Origin: an uncultured Lachnospiraceae bacterium
GTDB lineage: Bacteria > Bacillota > Clostridia > Lachnospirales > Lachnospiraceae
Assembly (NCBI GenBank): GCA_900551895.1
Contig: URXX01000005.1
Location: 1-64,000 of the forward strand
Length of the DNA: 64,000 nt
Direction of reading: 5' to 3'
Of the stretch, positions 1 through 9,526 are shown piece after piece (within the stretch, counting starts at the first letter, position 1; each line of letters begins with the position of its first letter). The notes beneath the pieces were generated by a model that was not told where the DNA came from, did not search any database, and saw only the letters and a list, made by a program, of their open reading frames with translations. Position numbers and translations under genes: made by a program.

Positions 1-78
1 TTATTTGTTTCCCAAAGTTTCGTTTTTCGGATCAGCGAAAAACTACACAATGGCAAACAGGGCTTTGCCCTAACAATT

Positions 79-114
79 AAAATAGCACAACAGAATTTTC
101 TGCCGTGCTATTTT
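79..114 (-). terminator. Intrinsic terminator of the wall-enzyme operon
   Basis: Two nested inverted repeats form one long hairpin. AAAATAGCAC at 79-88 pairs with GTGCTATTTT at 105-114, and CAGAA pairs with TTCTG inside it. It lies 10 bases past the stop codon of the L,D-transpeptidase gene and should end that minus-strand transcript. Confidence 0.75.
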
Positions 115-124
115 CTATCTCATC

Positions 125-2821
125 TTATATATTAGGGTCTGTCGGATCCCATGTCTGCCACGAAGGAATTTTAATTGTATCCGGTTTTCCCAAAGGTCCC
201 GGACTTGTTGCATCATAAATAGTAACTTTTGTTTTCAACGAACAATTATCATAAATCCACTTTGCATCTCTCACACAAAGTCTAACGCATCCGTGCGATG
301 CAGGCTGACCTAACATATTATAATCCTTTGCATTCAAATTATAACTCGTCATATTCTTTCCTGCTACAGAATGAAAAAGAATATTTCCTGTAATTCTTGT
401 GCAGTACTGTCCGTAAGATGGTCCCATTAATGTATGCCACCTGTATTTAGCCGGAGTATAAAAAGTTCCTACAGGAGTAGGCGTATTCGGTTTTCCTACC
501 GAACAGGCAAATCTTTTTACCGGTATAATATATCCATTATTTCCATCTTTCGCATAAACAGTTACCGTACAGGCACTTCTGTTTACCTTAATATAGTAAT
601 TTGACTGTTTCGGAAGAATACCATCTAAGTCCAACTGTTTGACCCCATTTTTATAATAAAATTTATACCCGCCTTCATAATACCAGCCATTCTTAGCATT
701 TTTCACTTCTATTTTCACACTCTTTGTTTGAACTTTGCCATTCGCTTTTACATCTATTACAATATAATACGTCCCTGCTTCCGAAGGTGTCCAATTCACA
801 CTGGATGAAGATGAAAAATCTTTAATCACTCCCCATTTTTTCCAGTTATCTTTTTGCCACACATACTTATACTGTAATTCACCTTTTCCACCGGTAACTT
901 CAGGATACACATTTACTGTCTGTCCCTTTGAAATAGTTGCACTTGCAGATTTTGCAGATAAATATTTATGCCCTCTTACTTTCACTATTTCCGCATCAAA
1001 AGTGACACCTCTATTATCTTTGATATCAACATAAATATTATATTCCTTATCCTTTTCTATCGGAATTTCTATTTGATTTTTTGTTGAAAAATCCTGTACA
1101 ACTTCCCAATCTTCCCAACCATTTCCTCTGCGACATACAAATTTATATTGTAATCCTTCTGTTTCCCCCGAAGTTTTTGCTTCTACCTTAAGAGTATCTC
1201 CCACAAATCTATCCGGACTTCCGTAAATTTCTAGTTGTTCTAATTGCCAGGGTGCTTCTAGTACCTTATATTCCCTTGTTATTGTTTTCTTTCTTCCGTC
1301 AACATCTTTTACATCAACATAAATTGTATAGATACCGGCTTTTTTGGGATACCAGTTTTCTGTCCGATTAGAGTTTCCAAATTCCCGAATTACTCCCCAT
1401 TCTTTTCCCCAATCATCCTCAACAGAACCTTTTTTCCAAACAAATTTATATTGAAGGTTTTCTGTTTCTCCCGAAGTCTTTACTTCAATAGGTATGGTTG
1501 TATATACTTGCTCTTCTATCCCTTCATTAACAATAACGTCTGTCACATCCCATAACTGTGTAGCCACAAAATATTCCAAAGACTTTGTCCTTATTTCACC
1601 ATCGCGGTCTTTTACATCAACATAAATCTTATAATTCCCACTCTTTTCCGGAGTTTTCCATACCGCTTTGTTTTTTTCTGAAAGTTCTTGGATTACTCCC
1701 CACTCTTTCCAATCATCTTTCTGCCATACAAATTTATACTGAAGTCCATTTGTATTCCCACTTGTTTCTGCCTGAATTTCAACTGCTTCTCCCTTTTTCT
1801 GAACACCTTCCGGAGTCGCCTTTATCCCCTCATATTTCCAGTTTACCGGAACAATCTCATACGATATCGTTTTAGTTTTTGTTAATCCATCAATGTCTTT
1901 CACGTCAACATAAAGCGTATATTTTCCTATACTTTCCGGTTTCCATATAGCCGTATTTTTCTTTGAAAATTCCTGTATTACTCCCCACTCTTTCCAGTCA
2001 TCCTTCTGCCATACAAATTTATATTGAAGTCTTTCTGTATCTCCTGAAGTTTTTGCAGTAATGGTTATCGGTTCTCCATATTTTTCTTGTGGCGATGAGT
2101 AATCTGTTTCTATTTCATCATATTTCCAAATATCTGTTTTTACATTATACTCTTTACTCTTTGTAATTACCGCTCCGTCTTGATCCTTTATATCGACTAT
2201 AATCGTATATTTCCCTAATTTTTCCGGAGTAAATGTTACTTCCTTTTCTTCCGAAAATTCCTTAATTACTCCCCACTCTTTCCAATCATCTTTTTGCCAT
2301 ACATATTTGTATCGTAATCCTTTTTCATTCCCCGATAATTCTGTTGAAAGTATAATCTCTTTATTTTTCTTTAATTCCGTTTTTTTCGGAAGTAAATCAG
2401 TATACTTCCATTTATTTTTTATTATCGTATACGCTTTGCTCAGACTTTCGGTCTTTTTCCCTTCTTCCTTTACATCAACATATATGTAGTATTTTCCCGA
2501 AGTTTTCGGTTGCCAGTTTACCGTCTTTTCTTTAGAAAACTCTTTAATAACTCCCCATTCTTTCCAGTCATCTTTCTGCCATACATATTTATATAGCAAA
2601 TTTTCATTTTCATTTTTTACATCTGCTGAAATATTAATACTCTCCGAATTTTCCTGCGGTGATATCTTGTCAAATTTTAAATCTTCTAATTTCCACTCTT
2701 TTTCACTTGCGTTTTGTACTGTTTTTATCTCTTGTCTATTGTCCTGTGCATAACTCAAATTTCCCAGTGCTGTAACACATAAAGCAATCGTCAGAACAAA
2801 ACTAACCACCTTTTTCCTCAT
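125..2821 (-). CDS. Secreted L,D-transpeptidase (YkuD) with seven Trp/Tyr-rich repeats
   Basis: The predicted product is 898 aa. It has an N-terminal signal peptide, then seven modules of about 90 aa, each carrying a variant of YKFVWQKDDWKEWGVI, then a C-terminal YkuD catalytic domain. The catalytic motif SHGCVRL is visible near residue 850, with the active Cys and an upstream His. YkuD enzymes make 3-3 cross-links or attach proteins in peptidoglycan outside the cell. The modules resemble Y_Y_Y / triple-tyrosine Ig-like folds and probably bind the wall; that role is inferred. The start chosen is the ATG at 2821 behind AGAGGTGA, not the GTG at 2830. It follows the glucosaminidase gene by 11 bases, so the two are surely cotranscribed. 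Repeats 5 and 6 are the most diverged. Confidence 0.9.
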   Translation of the reverse strand: MRKKVVSFVLTIALCVTALGNLSYAQDNRQEIKTVQNASEKEWKLEDLKFDKISPQENSESINISADVKNENENLLYKYVWQKDDWKEWGVIKEFSKEKTVNWQPKTSGKYYIYVDVKEEGKKTESLSKAYTIIKNKWKYTDLLPKKTELKKNKEIILSTELSGNEKGLRYKYVWQKDDWKEWGVIKEFSEEKEVTFTPEKLGKYTIIVDIKDQDGAVITKSKEYNVKTDIWKYDEIETDYSSPQEKYGEPITITAKTSGDTERLQYKFVWQKDDWKEWGVIQEFSKKNTAIWKPESIGKYTLYVDVKDIDGLTKTKTISYEIVPVNWKYEGIKATPEGVQKKGEAVEIQAETSGNTNGLQYKFVWQKDDWKEWGVIQELSEKNKAVWKTPEKSGNYKIYVDVKDRDGEIRTKSLEYFVATQLWDVTDVIVNEGIEEQVYTTIPIEVKTSGETENLQYKFVWKKGSVEDDWGKEWGVIREFGNSNRTENWYPKKAGIYTIYVDVKDVDGRKKTITREYKVLEAPWQLEQLEIYGSPDRFVGDTLKVEAKTSGETEGLQYKFVCRRGNGWEDWEVVQDFSTKNQIEIPIEKDKEYNIYVDIKDNRGVTFDAEIVKVRGHKYLSAKSASATISKGQTVNVYPEVTGGKGELQYKYVWQKDNWKKWGVIKDFSSSSSVNWTPSEAGTYYIVIDVKANGKVQTKSVKIEVKNAKNGWYYEGGYKFYYKNGVKQLDLDGILPKQSNYYIKVNRSACTVTVYAKDGNNGYIIPVKRFACSVGKPNTPTPVGTFYTPAKYRWHTLMGPSYGQYCTRITGNILFHSVAGKNMTSYNLNAKDYNMLGQPASHGCVRLCVRDAKWIYDNCSLKTKVTIYDATSPGPLGKPDTIKIPSWQTWDPTDPNI

Positions 2822-2832
2822 ACCATTCACCT

Positions 2833-5800
2833 CTACTGAACATTAAATACTTTGTTGACTGTTTTTACATTTCCCGCTGCATCTTTTACATCTACGATCA
2901 TTGTATATTGTCCTTTTCCATTAGGTTTCCATGACATTTTTGGATTTCCGCTAAAGTCTTTTATCACTCCCCATTCTTTCCAATTATTTTTCATCCACAC
3001 ATATTTATAAGTAAAGCCATTTGTGTTTCCCTGAATAATCGGTTTAATTTCCAGTTCGCCATTTGATTTTTTATTCACCGAAACTTCATCATATGACCAT
3101 TTACCTACTTTTACCTGTACTGTCTTTGTTCTTACTGAAGCATTTCCCTGTTTCACATCAACACATATCGTATATGTGCCCTCTTTTTTAGGTATCCAGT
3201 CTACACTATTTTTAGTTGAAAGTTCCTGTAGCACTCCCCATTCTTTCCAATTATCTTTCTGCCATACAAATTTATATTTTGTATTACTATCACTTCCTCC
3301 GACAAGTGCTTTTATATTTATCTTACCTCCAACATTTTGATTTGTGTTTGGCTGTAATTGTATTGTTATTTCTCCCGTACTTTTTACCGTAAATATTTTA
3401 GGATAACTTGTTGTTATACCCTCACTATCTTTTACATCTACATAAACTGTATATGTACCGCTTTTCTTTGGTGTCCACTCGGCAGTATTCTTCGAAGAAA
3501 GTTCCTGTATTACTCCCCACTCTTTCCAATTATCTTTCTGCCATACAAATTTATACTTTAACCCTGTCGTATTTCCATGCACTTTCGCTGTCAGTTTTAT
3601 TTTCTCTCCTGCTATCTGAGGCGACGCTTTATCTGCGGCAATCTCCGAAAAACTCCACTTTCCTTTTTGAACATGATAATTTGACGTTTTAGTAGCAGCA
3701 TTTCCACGATCATCTTTTATGTTTACAATAATTTGGCAATCTCCTGATACTGACGGAATCCAGTTTACTGTATTGGAAGTTGAAAAATCTCTGATTATCC
3801 CCCATTCCTTCCAATTATCCTTTTGCCACACAAATTTATATTGCAGTTGTACATTATCTTCTGTAACTTTTTTCATATTTTGTGTGACTTTAACTGTATT
3901 TCCAATTTCTGTTCCTTTCGGACTGAACACAGTATCTTGAACTTCCCACGCCTTTTCTACAATTTTATATTCCTTTGTTTTTGTACTGACAAACCCGTCT
4001 TTGTCCTTTACATCTATAATAATTTCATAATTTCCTGCTTTTGCAGGCATCCAAGTTGCACTGTTTGTTGAAGAAAAATCTTTAATTACTCCCCATTCTT
4101 TCCAGTTATCCTTTTGCCACACAAATTTATATTTAAGACCTGAAGTTGTCCCCTTCACATCTGCCGATAAACCAATCTGTGTTTTCAATGCACTTGGGGA
4201 TTTTACATTTGTTTTCACCCCTGCATAACTCCAATTTTTGATTTGATATGGAATGTTAACCGTAACTACCTTTCCTGATGTATCTTTTACATCCATTATA
4301 ATCGTATAATCGCCTTCCGCCTTAGGAGTCCATGTTGTGTAGTCCGTTGAAGAAAAGTCTTTTAATACTCCCCACTCTTTCCAATCATTCTTTTGCCATA
4401 CAAACTTGTACTGCAAACCTGTTTTATTTCCACTTATATTAGCACTTACCTTTATAGCAGTATCATATAATTGTGGCGAAGAAAGATTTGTATCAATCGT
4501 ATTTACTGACCATGTCAACTGCCCATTCGACACAATCTTTAAATAATCTGAACTCAAATATGCATACATATTTGAAAAATTATATACGCCGCTGCTCGAA
4601 TTAATTGCTGTTCGTCCGCTATTCAATACCGGTTCACTCTGAATTTTATAAAATTTATTTACCGGATTTTTATCCAAAACTAAAAAAGAACAGTTTGCAT
4701 TCTTTTTCGTCTTATAAAATGATGTAGAAGATGCTGTGCTTTCTTTTCTTACATTGACTACGCTTGACGGTGCAATTGTATCTTTAATTCCAATTGTGTA
4801 TTTATAAGCATCTTTGTTACCGCCATTGCCGTCCAAAAGCCATGCCATCGCTGCCGCTTTTTCTCCCCAATATGGATCGGAAGCGTATTTTACATTCATC
4901 CCGCTTGCTTTATTTCCAAGAAAAGCACCGTAATGCTTCCAGTTTTGCGGATTCAAATATTCTTTTGACAGCCACTTTTCACCGTATTCTTTAATACACT
5001 GTGATACGCTCGAAAAATAATTGGCACTCTGCCCCGGAGATGAATCTACCGCATTTAACCCAAATAAGTTATTTTTCGTTTTTGCAATATTACTCGTTCC
5101 CCATGCACTTTCATTTGCCGCAATACCTGCCATTAAAAGTGCATTTGCTCCGTATGTATTCTGTACTCTGACGAATTCATCACCTGCATCACGCATTTTT
5201 GATGTAGAACTTACTTTATTATTAATCAATGTATTAAAACTACTTTCACTATAACTTGTCTGACTTCTCAAAGGAAGATATTGATAGTAATTATAAAACG
5301 GGGTATTCGGATTTACGGAATGTGACCTTGTCTTTTTATTATAGTCATCAATCATATTTCCAAAATTTGACTCTGTATAAAAATAGTGACCGTCATAACT
5401 ATAATAGTTTACTCCCGTTTTTAAATAGGACGGTGCCGGACCATTATCCAATGTGCTTCCCGAACCTGCATTATTAATATTTGTGGCAATTTTGTGGTAC
5501 AAACGGTTGTTGGATACATAATAATAACTGAGTGATTTTGCACTGGATTTATTTACAATCTGCACCTCGCTTGCATTAACCGTACCGATAACTCCTGCCA
5601 GCATAAATCTGACTTTTCCGCTGCTCGTTTTTCCAAGATAGGCTGCATCTGCCGCATATGGTCCGTAAGTATACCCTGCTGTTCCCGTTTCTTCCTCAGT
5701 ATAATCTGTTGTCTTTCCTGAAGATTTTGTATTGAAATTAACAATCTGTGGAGTAGCCGCATAAAATGAAATGCTATTTTCTTCTACTATTCCGCTTTCT

Positions 5801-6012
5801 TCTTCCGCTTGCTTTACATTTCCATTAGCATCCACTTCCCAATAATTTTCTGCTGAAACAGGATTTTCTCCCTGAAACCCCACTTCTGTCTTGGTTTCTT
5901 TTTCAGAAGGTGTGTTCTCTTCTGCATGACCTGATACGCCAACTAAGCCACTCATAATGAGTGATGCCGTAAGAACTCCTGCCACAACCCGTTTTCCTAT
6001 CTTTTTTATCAT
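2833..6012 (-). CDS. Secreted endo-beta-N-acetylglucosaminidase with six Trp/Tyr-rich repeats
   Basis: The product is 1059 aa. A signal peptide (about residues 1-30) is followed by an acidic, Ser-rich region, then a glucosaminidase (PF01832-type) domain at roughly residues 240-400. That domain has the typical GIAANESAWGTS segment holding the catalytic Glu and the NNLFGLNA segment. Such enzymes cut the GlcNAc-MurNAc glycan chain of peptidoglycan. Six copies of the same repeat as in the downstream L,D-transpeptidase fill the C-terminal half. The SD AGGGAG precedes the ATG at 6012. It lies 24 bases after the nucleotidyltransferase gene and 11 bases before the transpeptidase, so all three form one operon. 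The shared repeats suggest that both enzymes are held at the same wall site. Confidence 0.88.
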   Translation of the reverse strand: MIKKIGKRVVAGVLTASLIMSGLVGVSGHAEENTPSEKETKTEVGFQGENPVSAENYWEVDANGNVKQAEEESGIVEENSISFYAATPQIVNFNTKSSGKTTDYTEEETGTAGYTYGPYAADAAYLGKTSSGKVRFMLAGVIGTVNASEVQIVNKSSAKSLSYYYVSNNRLYHKIATNINNAGSGSTLDNGPAPSYLKTGVNYYSYDGHYFYTESNFGNMIDDYNKKTRSHSVNPNTPFYNYYQYLPLRSQTSYSESSFNTLINNKVSSTSKMRDAGDEFVRVQNTYGANALLMAGIAANESAWGTSNIAKTKNNLFGLNAVDSSPGQSANYFSSVSQCIKEYGEKWLSKEYLNPQNWKHYGAFLGNKASGMNVKYASDPYWGEKAAAMAWLLDGNGGNKDAYKYTIGIKDTIAPSSVVNVRKESTASSTSFYKTKKNANCSFLVLDKNPVNKFYKIQSEPVLNSGRTAINSSSGVYNFSNMYAYLSSDYLKIVSNGQLTWSVNTIDTNLSSPQLYDTAIKVSANISGNKTGLQYKFVWQKNDWKEWGVLKDFSSTDYTTWTPKAEGDYTIIMDVKDTSGKVVTVNIPYQIKNWSYAGVKTNVKSPSALKTQIGLSADVKGTTSGLKYKFVWQKDNWKEWGVIKDFSSTNSATWMPAKAGNYEIIIDVKDKDGFVSTKTKEYKIVEKAWEVQDTVFSPKGTEIGNTVKVTQNMKKVTEDNVQLQYKFVWQKDNWKEWGIIRDFSTSNTVNWIPSVSGDCQIIVNIKDDRGNAATKTSNYHVQKGKWSFSEIAADKASPQIAGEKIKLTAKVHGNTTGLKYKFVWQKDNWKEWGVIQELSSKNTAEWTPKKSGTYTVYVDVKDSEGITTSYPKIFTVKSTGEITIQLQPNTNQNVGGKINIKALVGGSDSNTKYKFVWQKDNWKEWGVLQELSTKNSVDWIPKKEGTYTICVDVKQGNASVRTKTVQVKVGKWSYDEVSVNKKSNGELEIKPIIQGNTNGFTYKYVWMKNNWKEWGVIKDFSGNPKMSWKPNGKGQYTMIVDVKDAAGNVKTVNKVFNVQ

Positions 6013-6036
6013 TTGGTATTCTCCCTTTCTCTTCCT

Positions 6037-6954
6037 TTAAAACAACTTCTGTGGATACACTCCCTGTTCCACAAGTTTTTTAATAGATGTCACTACAAAC
6101 TCTTTATCCTCTTTATAAGTCACTCCGAACCACTTATCATGTGATTTTAATACTTTTACATCAATCTCATCGTTTTCTAAAAGTCCGCCGATAATTGTCG
6201 GAAGAAGATATTCTGCTTTTAAATTACCCTCTTCTACATTTTCCAAAAATTCTGCAAAACCTTTTTCCAACACATTGAAGAAATCCTGATGCAATCCCCA
6301 CATATTCATCGATACCGGAGAATGTACATCTACCGGAGTAACCCCCTCTTCCGTTCTAATGCCTGCTCCCTCTTCTGTTTTTTCAATATTAGATGTTTCA
6401 ACAATATCTGTCAGCATTCCATTTTCATCTACCTGACAAATACCTCGTGTAACGCCGCCATTTTCACTCAGCGTATTTCCAAGTACAAATCCAATCATAG
6501 ATGCCTGCACCTTTTCACTATCCGCTTTTTCTTCTGTCAGATATTGAAACGCTTCCCTATATGCTTCTTTTCCATAATAATCGTCTGCATTGATAACTAA
6601 AAACGGCTCATTTACTACATCTTTGCAGCATAAAATAGCCTGTCCCGTTCCCCACGGTTTTGTTCTCTTTGCAAATCTCTGCTGAAATTTTCCCGGAATA
6701 TCCATAAGTTCCTGATAAGCGTAGGCTACTTCAATTTCTTTTTCAATTCTGTTACCGATGACTTCTTTAAAATCTTTCTCCAAATCTTTACGAATAACAA
6801 AAACGACCTTATTAAATCCCGCTTCTCTTGCGTCATATATGGAATAGTCCATAATAATTTCTCCGTTCGGCCCGATAGGCTCTAACTGTTTAATTCCTCC
6901 TCCAAATCTGCTGCCAATCCCTGCTGCCATAATAACTAACGTTGCTTTTTTCAT
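6037..6954 (-). CDS. Sugar-phosphate nucleotidyltransferase family protein
   Basis: The product is 305 aa and begins with the nucleotidyltransferase signature LVIMAAGIGSRFGGGIKQ, the glycine-rich nucleotide-binding loop. INADDYYG around residue 120 supplies the metal-binding Asp residues. The family (PF00483-like) joins a sugar phosphate to an NTP to give a nucleotide sugar; the substrate cannot be read from the sequence. It is the first gene of the operon that continues into the two wall enzymes, so a role in wall or surface polysaccharide is plausible but inferred. The SD AAAGGAAAGG lies upstream of the ATG, and a -10-like TATAAT is seen at 6994-6999. Confidence 0.8.
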   Translation of the reverse strand: MKKATLVIMAAGIGSRFGGGIKQLEPIGPNGEIIMDYSIYDAREAGFNKVVFVIRKDLEKDFKEVIGNRIEKEIEVAYAYQELMDIPGKFQQRFAKRTKPWGTGQAILCCKDVVNEPFLVINADDYYGKEAYREAFQYLTEEKADSEKVQASMIGFVLGNTLSENGGVTRGICQVDENGMLTDIVETSNIEKTEEGAGIRTEEGVTPVDVHSPVSMNMWGLHQDFFNVLEKGFAEFLENVEEGNLKAEYLLPTIIGGLLENDEIDVKVLKSHDKWFGVTYKEDKEFVVTSIKKLVEQGVYPQKLF

Positions 6955-7016
6955 CTTGATAACCTTTCCTTTATTTCCTAATATTGTTTCTTAATTATAG
7001 TTTTATCATAATTCAA

Positions 7017-7052
7017 GAGAGCATTCCACAGATTTCTCTATAAAATGCTCTC
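7017..7052 (-). terminator. Terminator after the cda/HPr operon
   Basis: GAGAGCATT at 7017-7025 pairs perfectly with AATGCTCTC at 7044-7052. It sits 12 bases past the HPr stop codon. The T-rich tract on the minus strand is weak, so efficiency is uncertain. Confidence 0.55.
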
Positions 7053-7064
7053 CAATTTTTTCCT

Positions 7065-7331
7065 CTAGTCTTCCAATTCTTCTTCCACAAGGCGAGCCAT
7101 TGCTTCTAATGCCTTCTCTTCATTTTTCCCTTCGCAGATGATTTCGATTTCATCTCCCTGCTTAATGCAGGCCGCTAAAACACTCAGCACACTTTTGGCA
7201 CTTCCCGTTGTACAGCCGATATGAAATGTCACTTTGCACTCCTCGAACTCTGCCGCTTTTCTGCAAAACATTCCCGCCGGTCTTAAGTGGAGTCCTGTCG
7301 GATTATTTATTTTTACTTTTTTGCTAACCAT
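7065..7331 (-). CDS. HPr-family phosphocarrier protein
   Basis: The product is 88 aa, normal HPr length. The active-site motif is GLHLRPAG, where His15 takes the phosphate from Enzyme I; the usual Ala after His is Leu here. The Ser46 region is present as GSAKSVLSVLAA, so HPr kinase regulation is possible. HPr passes phosphate to sugar PTS transporters, and the Ser-phosphorylated form acts in catabolite control. The gene lies 25 bases after cdaR and before a terminator, as the last gene of the CdaA operon. It may be the general HPr or a Crh/HPr-like variant; the sequence alone does not decide. Confidence 0.85.
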   Translation of the reverse strand: MVSKKVKINNPTGLHLRPAGMFCRKAAEFEECKVTFHIGCTTGSAKSVLSVLAACIKQGDEIEIICEGKNEEKALEAMARLVEEELED

Positions 7332-7356
7332 TCACTTCTCCTTCCTTTTGGAGCAA

Positions 7357-8619
7357 CTATTTTTGCTGTCCTGTAAGGACAACCGGAACCGTCACGTTTC
7401 CAACAAGTGTACAGCCCGGAGGTAATTCTGCCTGCAGCGGAACCGTTATTGTTCCCGCCGTTGTATAGTTCTGTAAATCTACAAATACTTTAGGTGCTTC
7501 TGTCAGTTTTTCTAACGCAGCCCTCGAGCCCTTTACCTGAATTTCTATGTTCTCGATTGTTCCGATATTCGCTTTCAACCCTGCCAGAGCGTTTTCCAAA
7601 ATGATGTTGTTAGCAGGAATGCTGAACGCTTTTGTTCCATATTTCTCAACCGATATCGTAACAATAATCGTTCCCGCAGTATCATCAACCAGTTTTAATT
7701 TCTTTGACAAATATTTACTTACGTCCACCTTCACTTCTGTTGTTTCTGAAAGATTATTCATTTTCAATGCCTCGGCAGGAATATCTATCACATCTAACTC
7801 TTTTATGACTTCCTCCTCGCCTGCTACAAGAATTTTCTTCGGCTCGTAGAAAATATTTCCGAGAGTGTATCCTGATGCTGTATTAATATCCGACATATCG
7901 AACCGTAATGGTATTTCTTTTGTCTTTAATACTTCAATATCAACCTTCACTCCCTCTTTTCCTAAATTATTATCAAAGAGAGCCTGATCAATTACCTTTT
8001 CATTTTCATCATATAGGATTAATTCTGCATTCACCTGTCCGCTTGAGGAAATTCCGGATACATCTGCTTTTGCCACAACTTTTTTCACACGATTAATCTG
8101 CGATTCACCGCCCGCCAATGTAATAAATTCCGGATTTGCCGTCATACTTCCGATGACATTTCCGTCTCTTGGCGTCCCGATTGTTGTTACACTAACCGGA
8201 AATTTTTTCGTTGTGCTTGCTTCTATTTCAATATCCAAATTTTTCGGAGTCGTATATGCGTCCTGATATTCTCCCTCGAATCCTACTATCGATACTTCTG
8301 TCGGAAGCGTAGCCTCTGTCAGAGAATTTGTCACCCTGTCTTTAATATCTGCCGTTACGATAATATCAGACGGTTTAATCTGAGAAAGCACTTTACGTCT
8401 GGCAACTACCGTTACATTCACCGTATCTTTATCATCTACAATCGTATATGTGCTGGATTTTGATGTAAATATTTCTTCATGCAGCACCTTTACCGGAATA
8501 TTTCTGAAAGTAACTTCTCCGATTGGATCGTCAATATTGACAACAAGCAGCCACAACACAATCGCAAAAAGAAGTGACAAAATTTTCAGACCGAAGTTAT
8601 TTTTCAATCTTTCTTTCAT
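7357..8619 (-). CDS. cdaR: CdaR/YbbR-domain regulator of diadenylate cyclase
   Basis: The product is 420 aa. A single N-terminal membrane segment (residues about 10-27) is followed by an extracytoplasmic part made of repeated YbbR domains. CdaR proteins in Firmicutes bind the membrane cyclase CdaA and tune c-di-AMP synthesis. The start at 8619 overlaps the end of cdaA by 23 bases, so translation is coupled. The SD AAGGAAGGG precedes the ATG. Gene order cdaA-cdaR is the conserved arrangement and supports the call as much as the domain pattern does. Confidence 0.9.
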   Translation of the reverse strand: MKERLKNNFGLKILSLLFAIVLWLLVVNIDDPIGEVTFRNIPVKVLHEEIFTSKSSTYTIVDDKDTVNVTVVARRKVLSQIKPSDIIVTADIKDRVTNSLTEATLPTEVSIVGFEGEYQDAYTTPKNLDIEIEASTTKKFPVSVTTIGTPRDGNVIGSMTANPEFITLAGGESQINRVKKVVAKADVSGISSSGQVNAELILYDENEKVIDQALFDNNLGKEGVKVDIEVLKTKEIPLRFDMSDINTASGYTLGNIFYEPKKILVAGEEEVIKELDVIDIPAEALKMNNLSETTEVKVDVSKYLSKKLKLVDDTAGTIIVTISVEKYGTKAFSIPANNIILENALAGLKANIGTIENIEIQVKGSRAALEKLTEAPKVFVDLQNYTTAGTITVPLQAELPPGCTLVGNVTVPVVLTGQQK

Positions 8620-9481
8620 TTTTCGCCCTTCCTTTCCACAATCTGCTTAACCCACGTTTTTTCTCCTCATCAACTTTTCTGCTGATTTGATTTAGTTTTT
8701 CCGTAAGTTGTCTTTCATTTACGTGTCTTACAATTCTTCCTCCCTGCGCATATGATACCGCTCCTGTTTCCTCAGAAACAACAATAATCAGAGCATCACT
8801 AACTTCACTCATTCCGACTGCCGCACGGTGTCGCGTTCCCAAATCTTTGCTTAAGTTTCGATTGTCCGAAAGAGGCAGATAACACGTTGCCGCTACAATT
8901 CTGTCTCCTCTTACGATAATCGCACCGTCATGGAGCGGAGTATTATGCTCAAAAATATTAATCAGTAACTGACTGGAAACAACACTGTCCAAGCGTATAC
9001 CTGTCCGTTCGTATTCCGTCAGTTGAATTGCATCCTCCACAACAATCAACGCACCTGTTTTTACCTTTGCCATTTCAAAGGTTGCTGTTACAATTCCCTC
9101 TATTGTCCCCTGACTGAATTTTTCTTTTTCCTTTGACTTATCAAACGGAACAACTGCACTCAATAAATTTCTCTCCCCCAATTTTTCAAGTGCTCTTCTA
9201 AGTTCCGGCTGGAATACAACGACCGTAACCGTTGCCAAAACCCCTATTGAATTTTTCACAAGCCACAATATTGTGTTCATCTGAAATATTGCAGCGACAG
9301 AAATGAATACGGCAAGCACAAGCATACCTTTTAGCAACATCCACGCCTTTGTATTTTTAATCCAAAGCGCTATCTCATACACAATAAAAGCAATGATGAT
9401 AATCTCAACCACATCCGTTACCGTTATATGAGGTACATATGCAAAATATTCGTTCATCAACTGTGCTATCCACTCTTTCAT
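8597..9481 (-). CDS. cdaA: Diadenylate cyclase CdaA (DAC domain)
   Basis: The product is 294 aa, close to other CdaA proteins. Three N-terminal membrane segments (about residues 20-95) precede a DAC domain with both diagnostic motifs, LHDGAIIV (DGA) and GTRHRAAVG (RHR). It makes c-di-AMP from two ATP at the membrane. c-di-AMP controls potassium and osmolyte uptake and wall homeostasis in Firmicutes. The SD AAAGGGGAGG is strong. It is the third gene of an operon whose first two genes encode unknown membrane proteins and is followed by cdaR and an HPr gene. Confidence 0.95.
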   Translation of the reverse strand: MKEWIAQLMNEYFAYVPHITVTDVVEIIIIAFIVYEIALWIKNTKAWMLLKGMLVLAVFISVAAIFQMNTILWLVKNSIGVLATVTVVVFQPELRRALEKLGERNLLSAVVPFDKSKEKEKFSQGTIEGIVTATFEMAKVKTGALIVVEDAIQLTEYERTGIRLDSVVSSQLLINIFEHNTPLHDGAIIVRGDRIVAATCYLPLSDNRNLSKDLGTRHRAAVGMSEVSDALIIVVSEETGAVSYAQGGRIVRHVNERQLTEKLNQISRKVDEEKKRGLSRLWKGRAKNERKIEK

Positions 9482-9526
9482 CTCGTCACCTCCCCTTTGT
9501 AATCTTTCTTATGTTTAGCAGAGTTT

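Noticed and set aside
22..69. Small inverted repeats GTTTTTCG/CGAAAAAC and GGCAAA/TTTGCC at the window start
   Set aside because: Short and without gene context inside the window; nothing could be supported.
125..6012. Regularly spaced near-identical 45-60-base blocks looking like a repeat array
   Set aside because: They fall in frame inside two proteins and encode the Trp/Tyr module; spacing is about 280 bases, not CRISPR-like.
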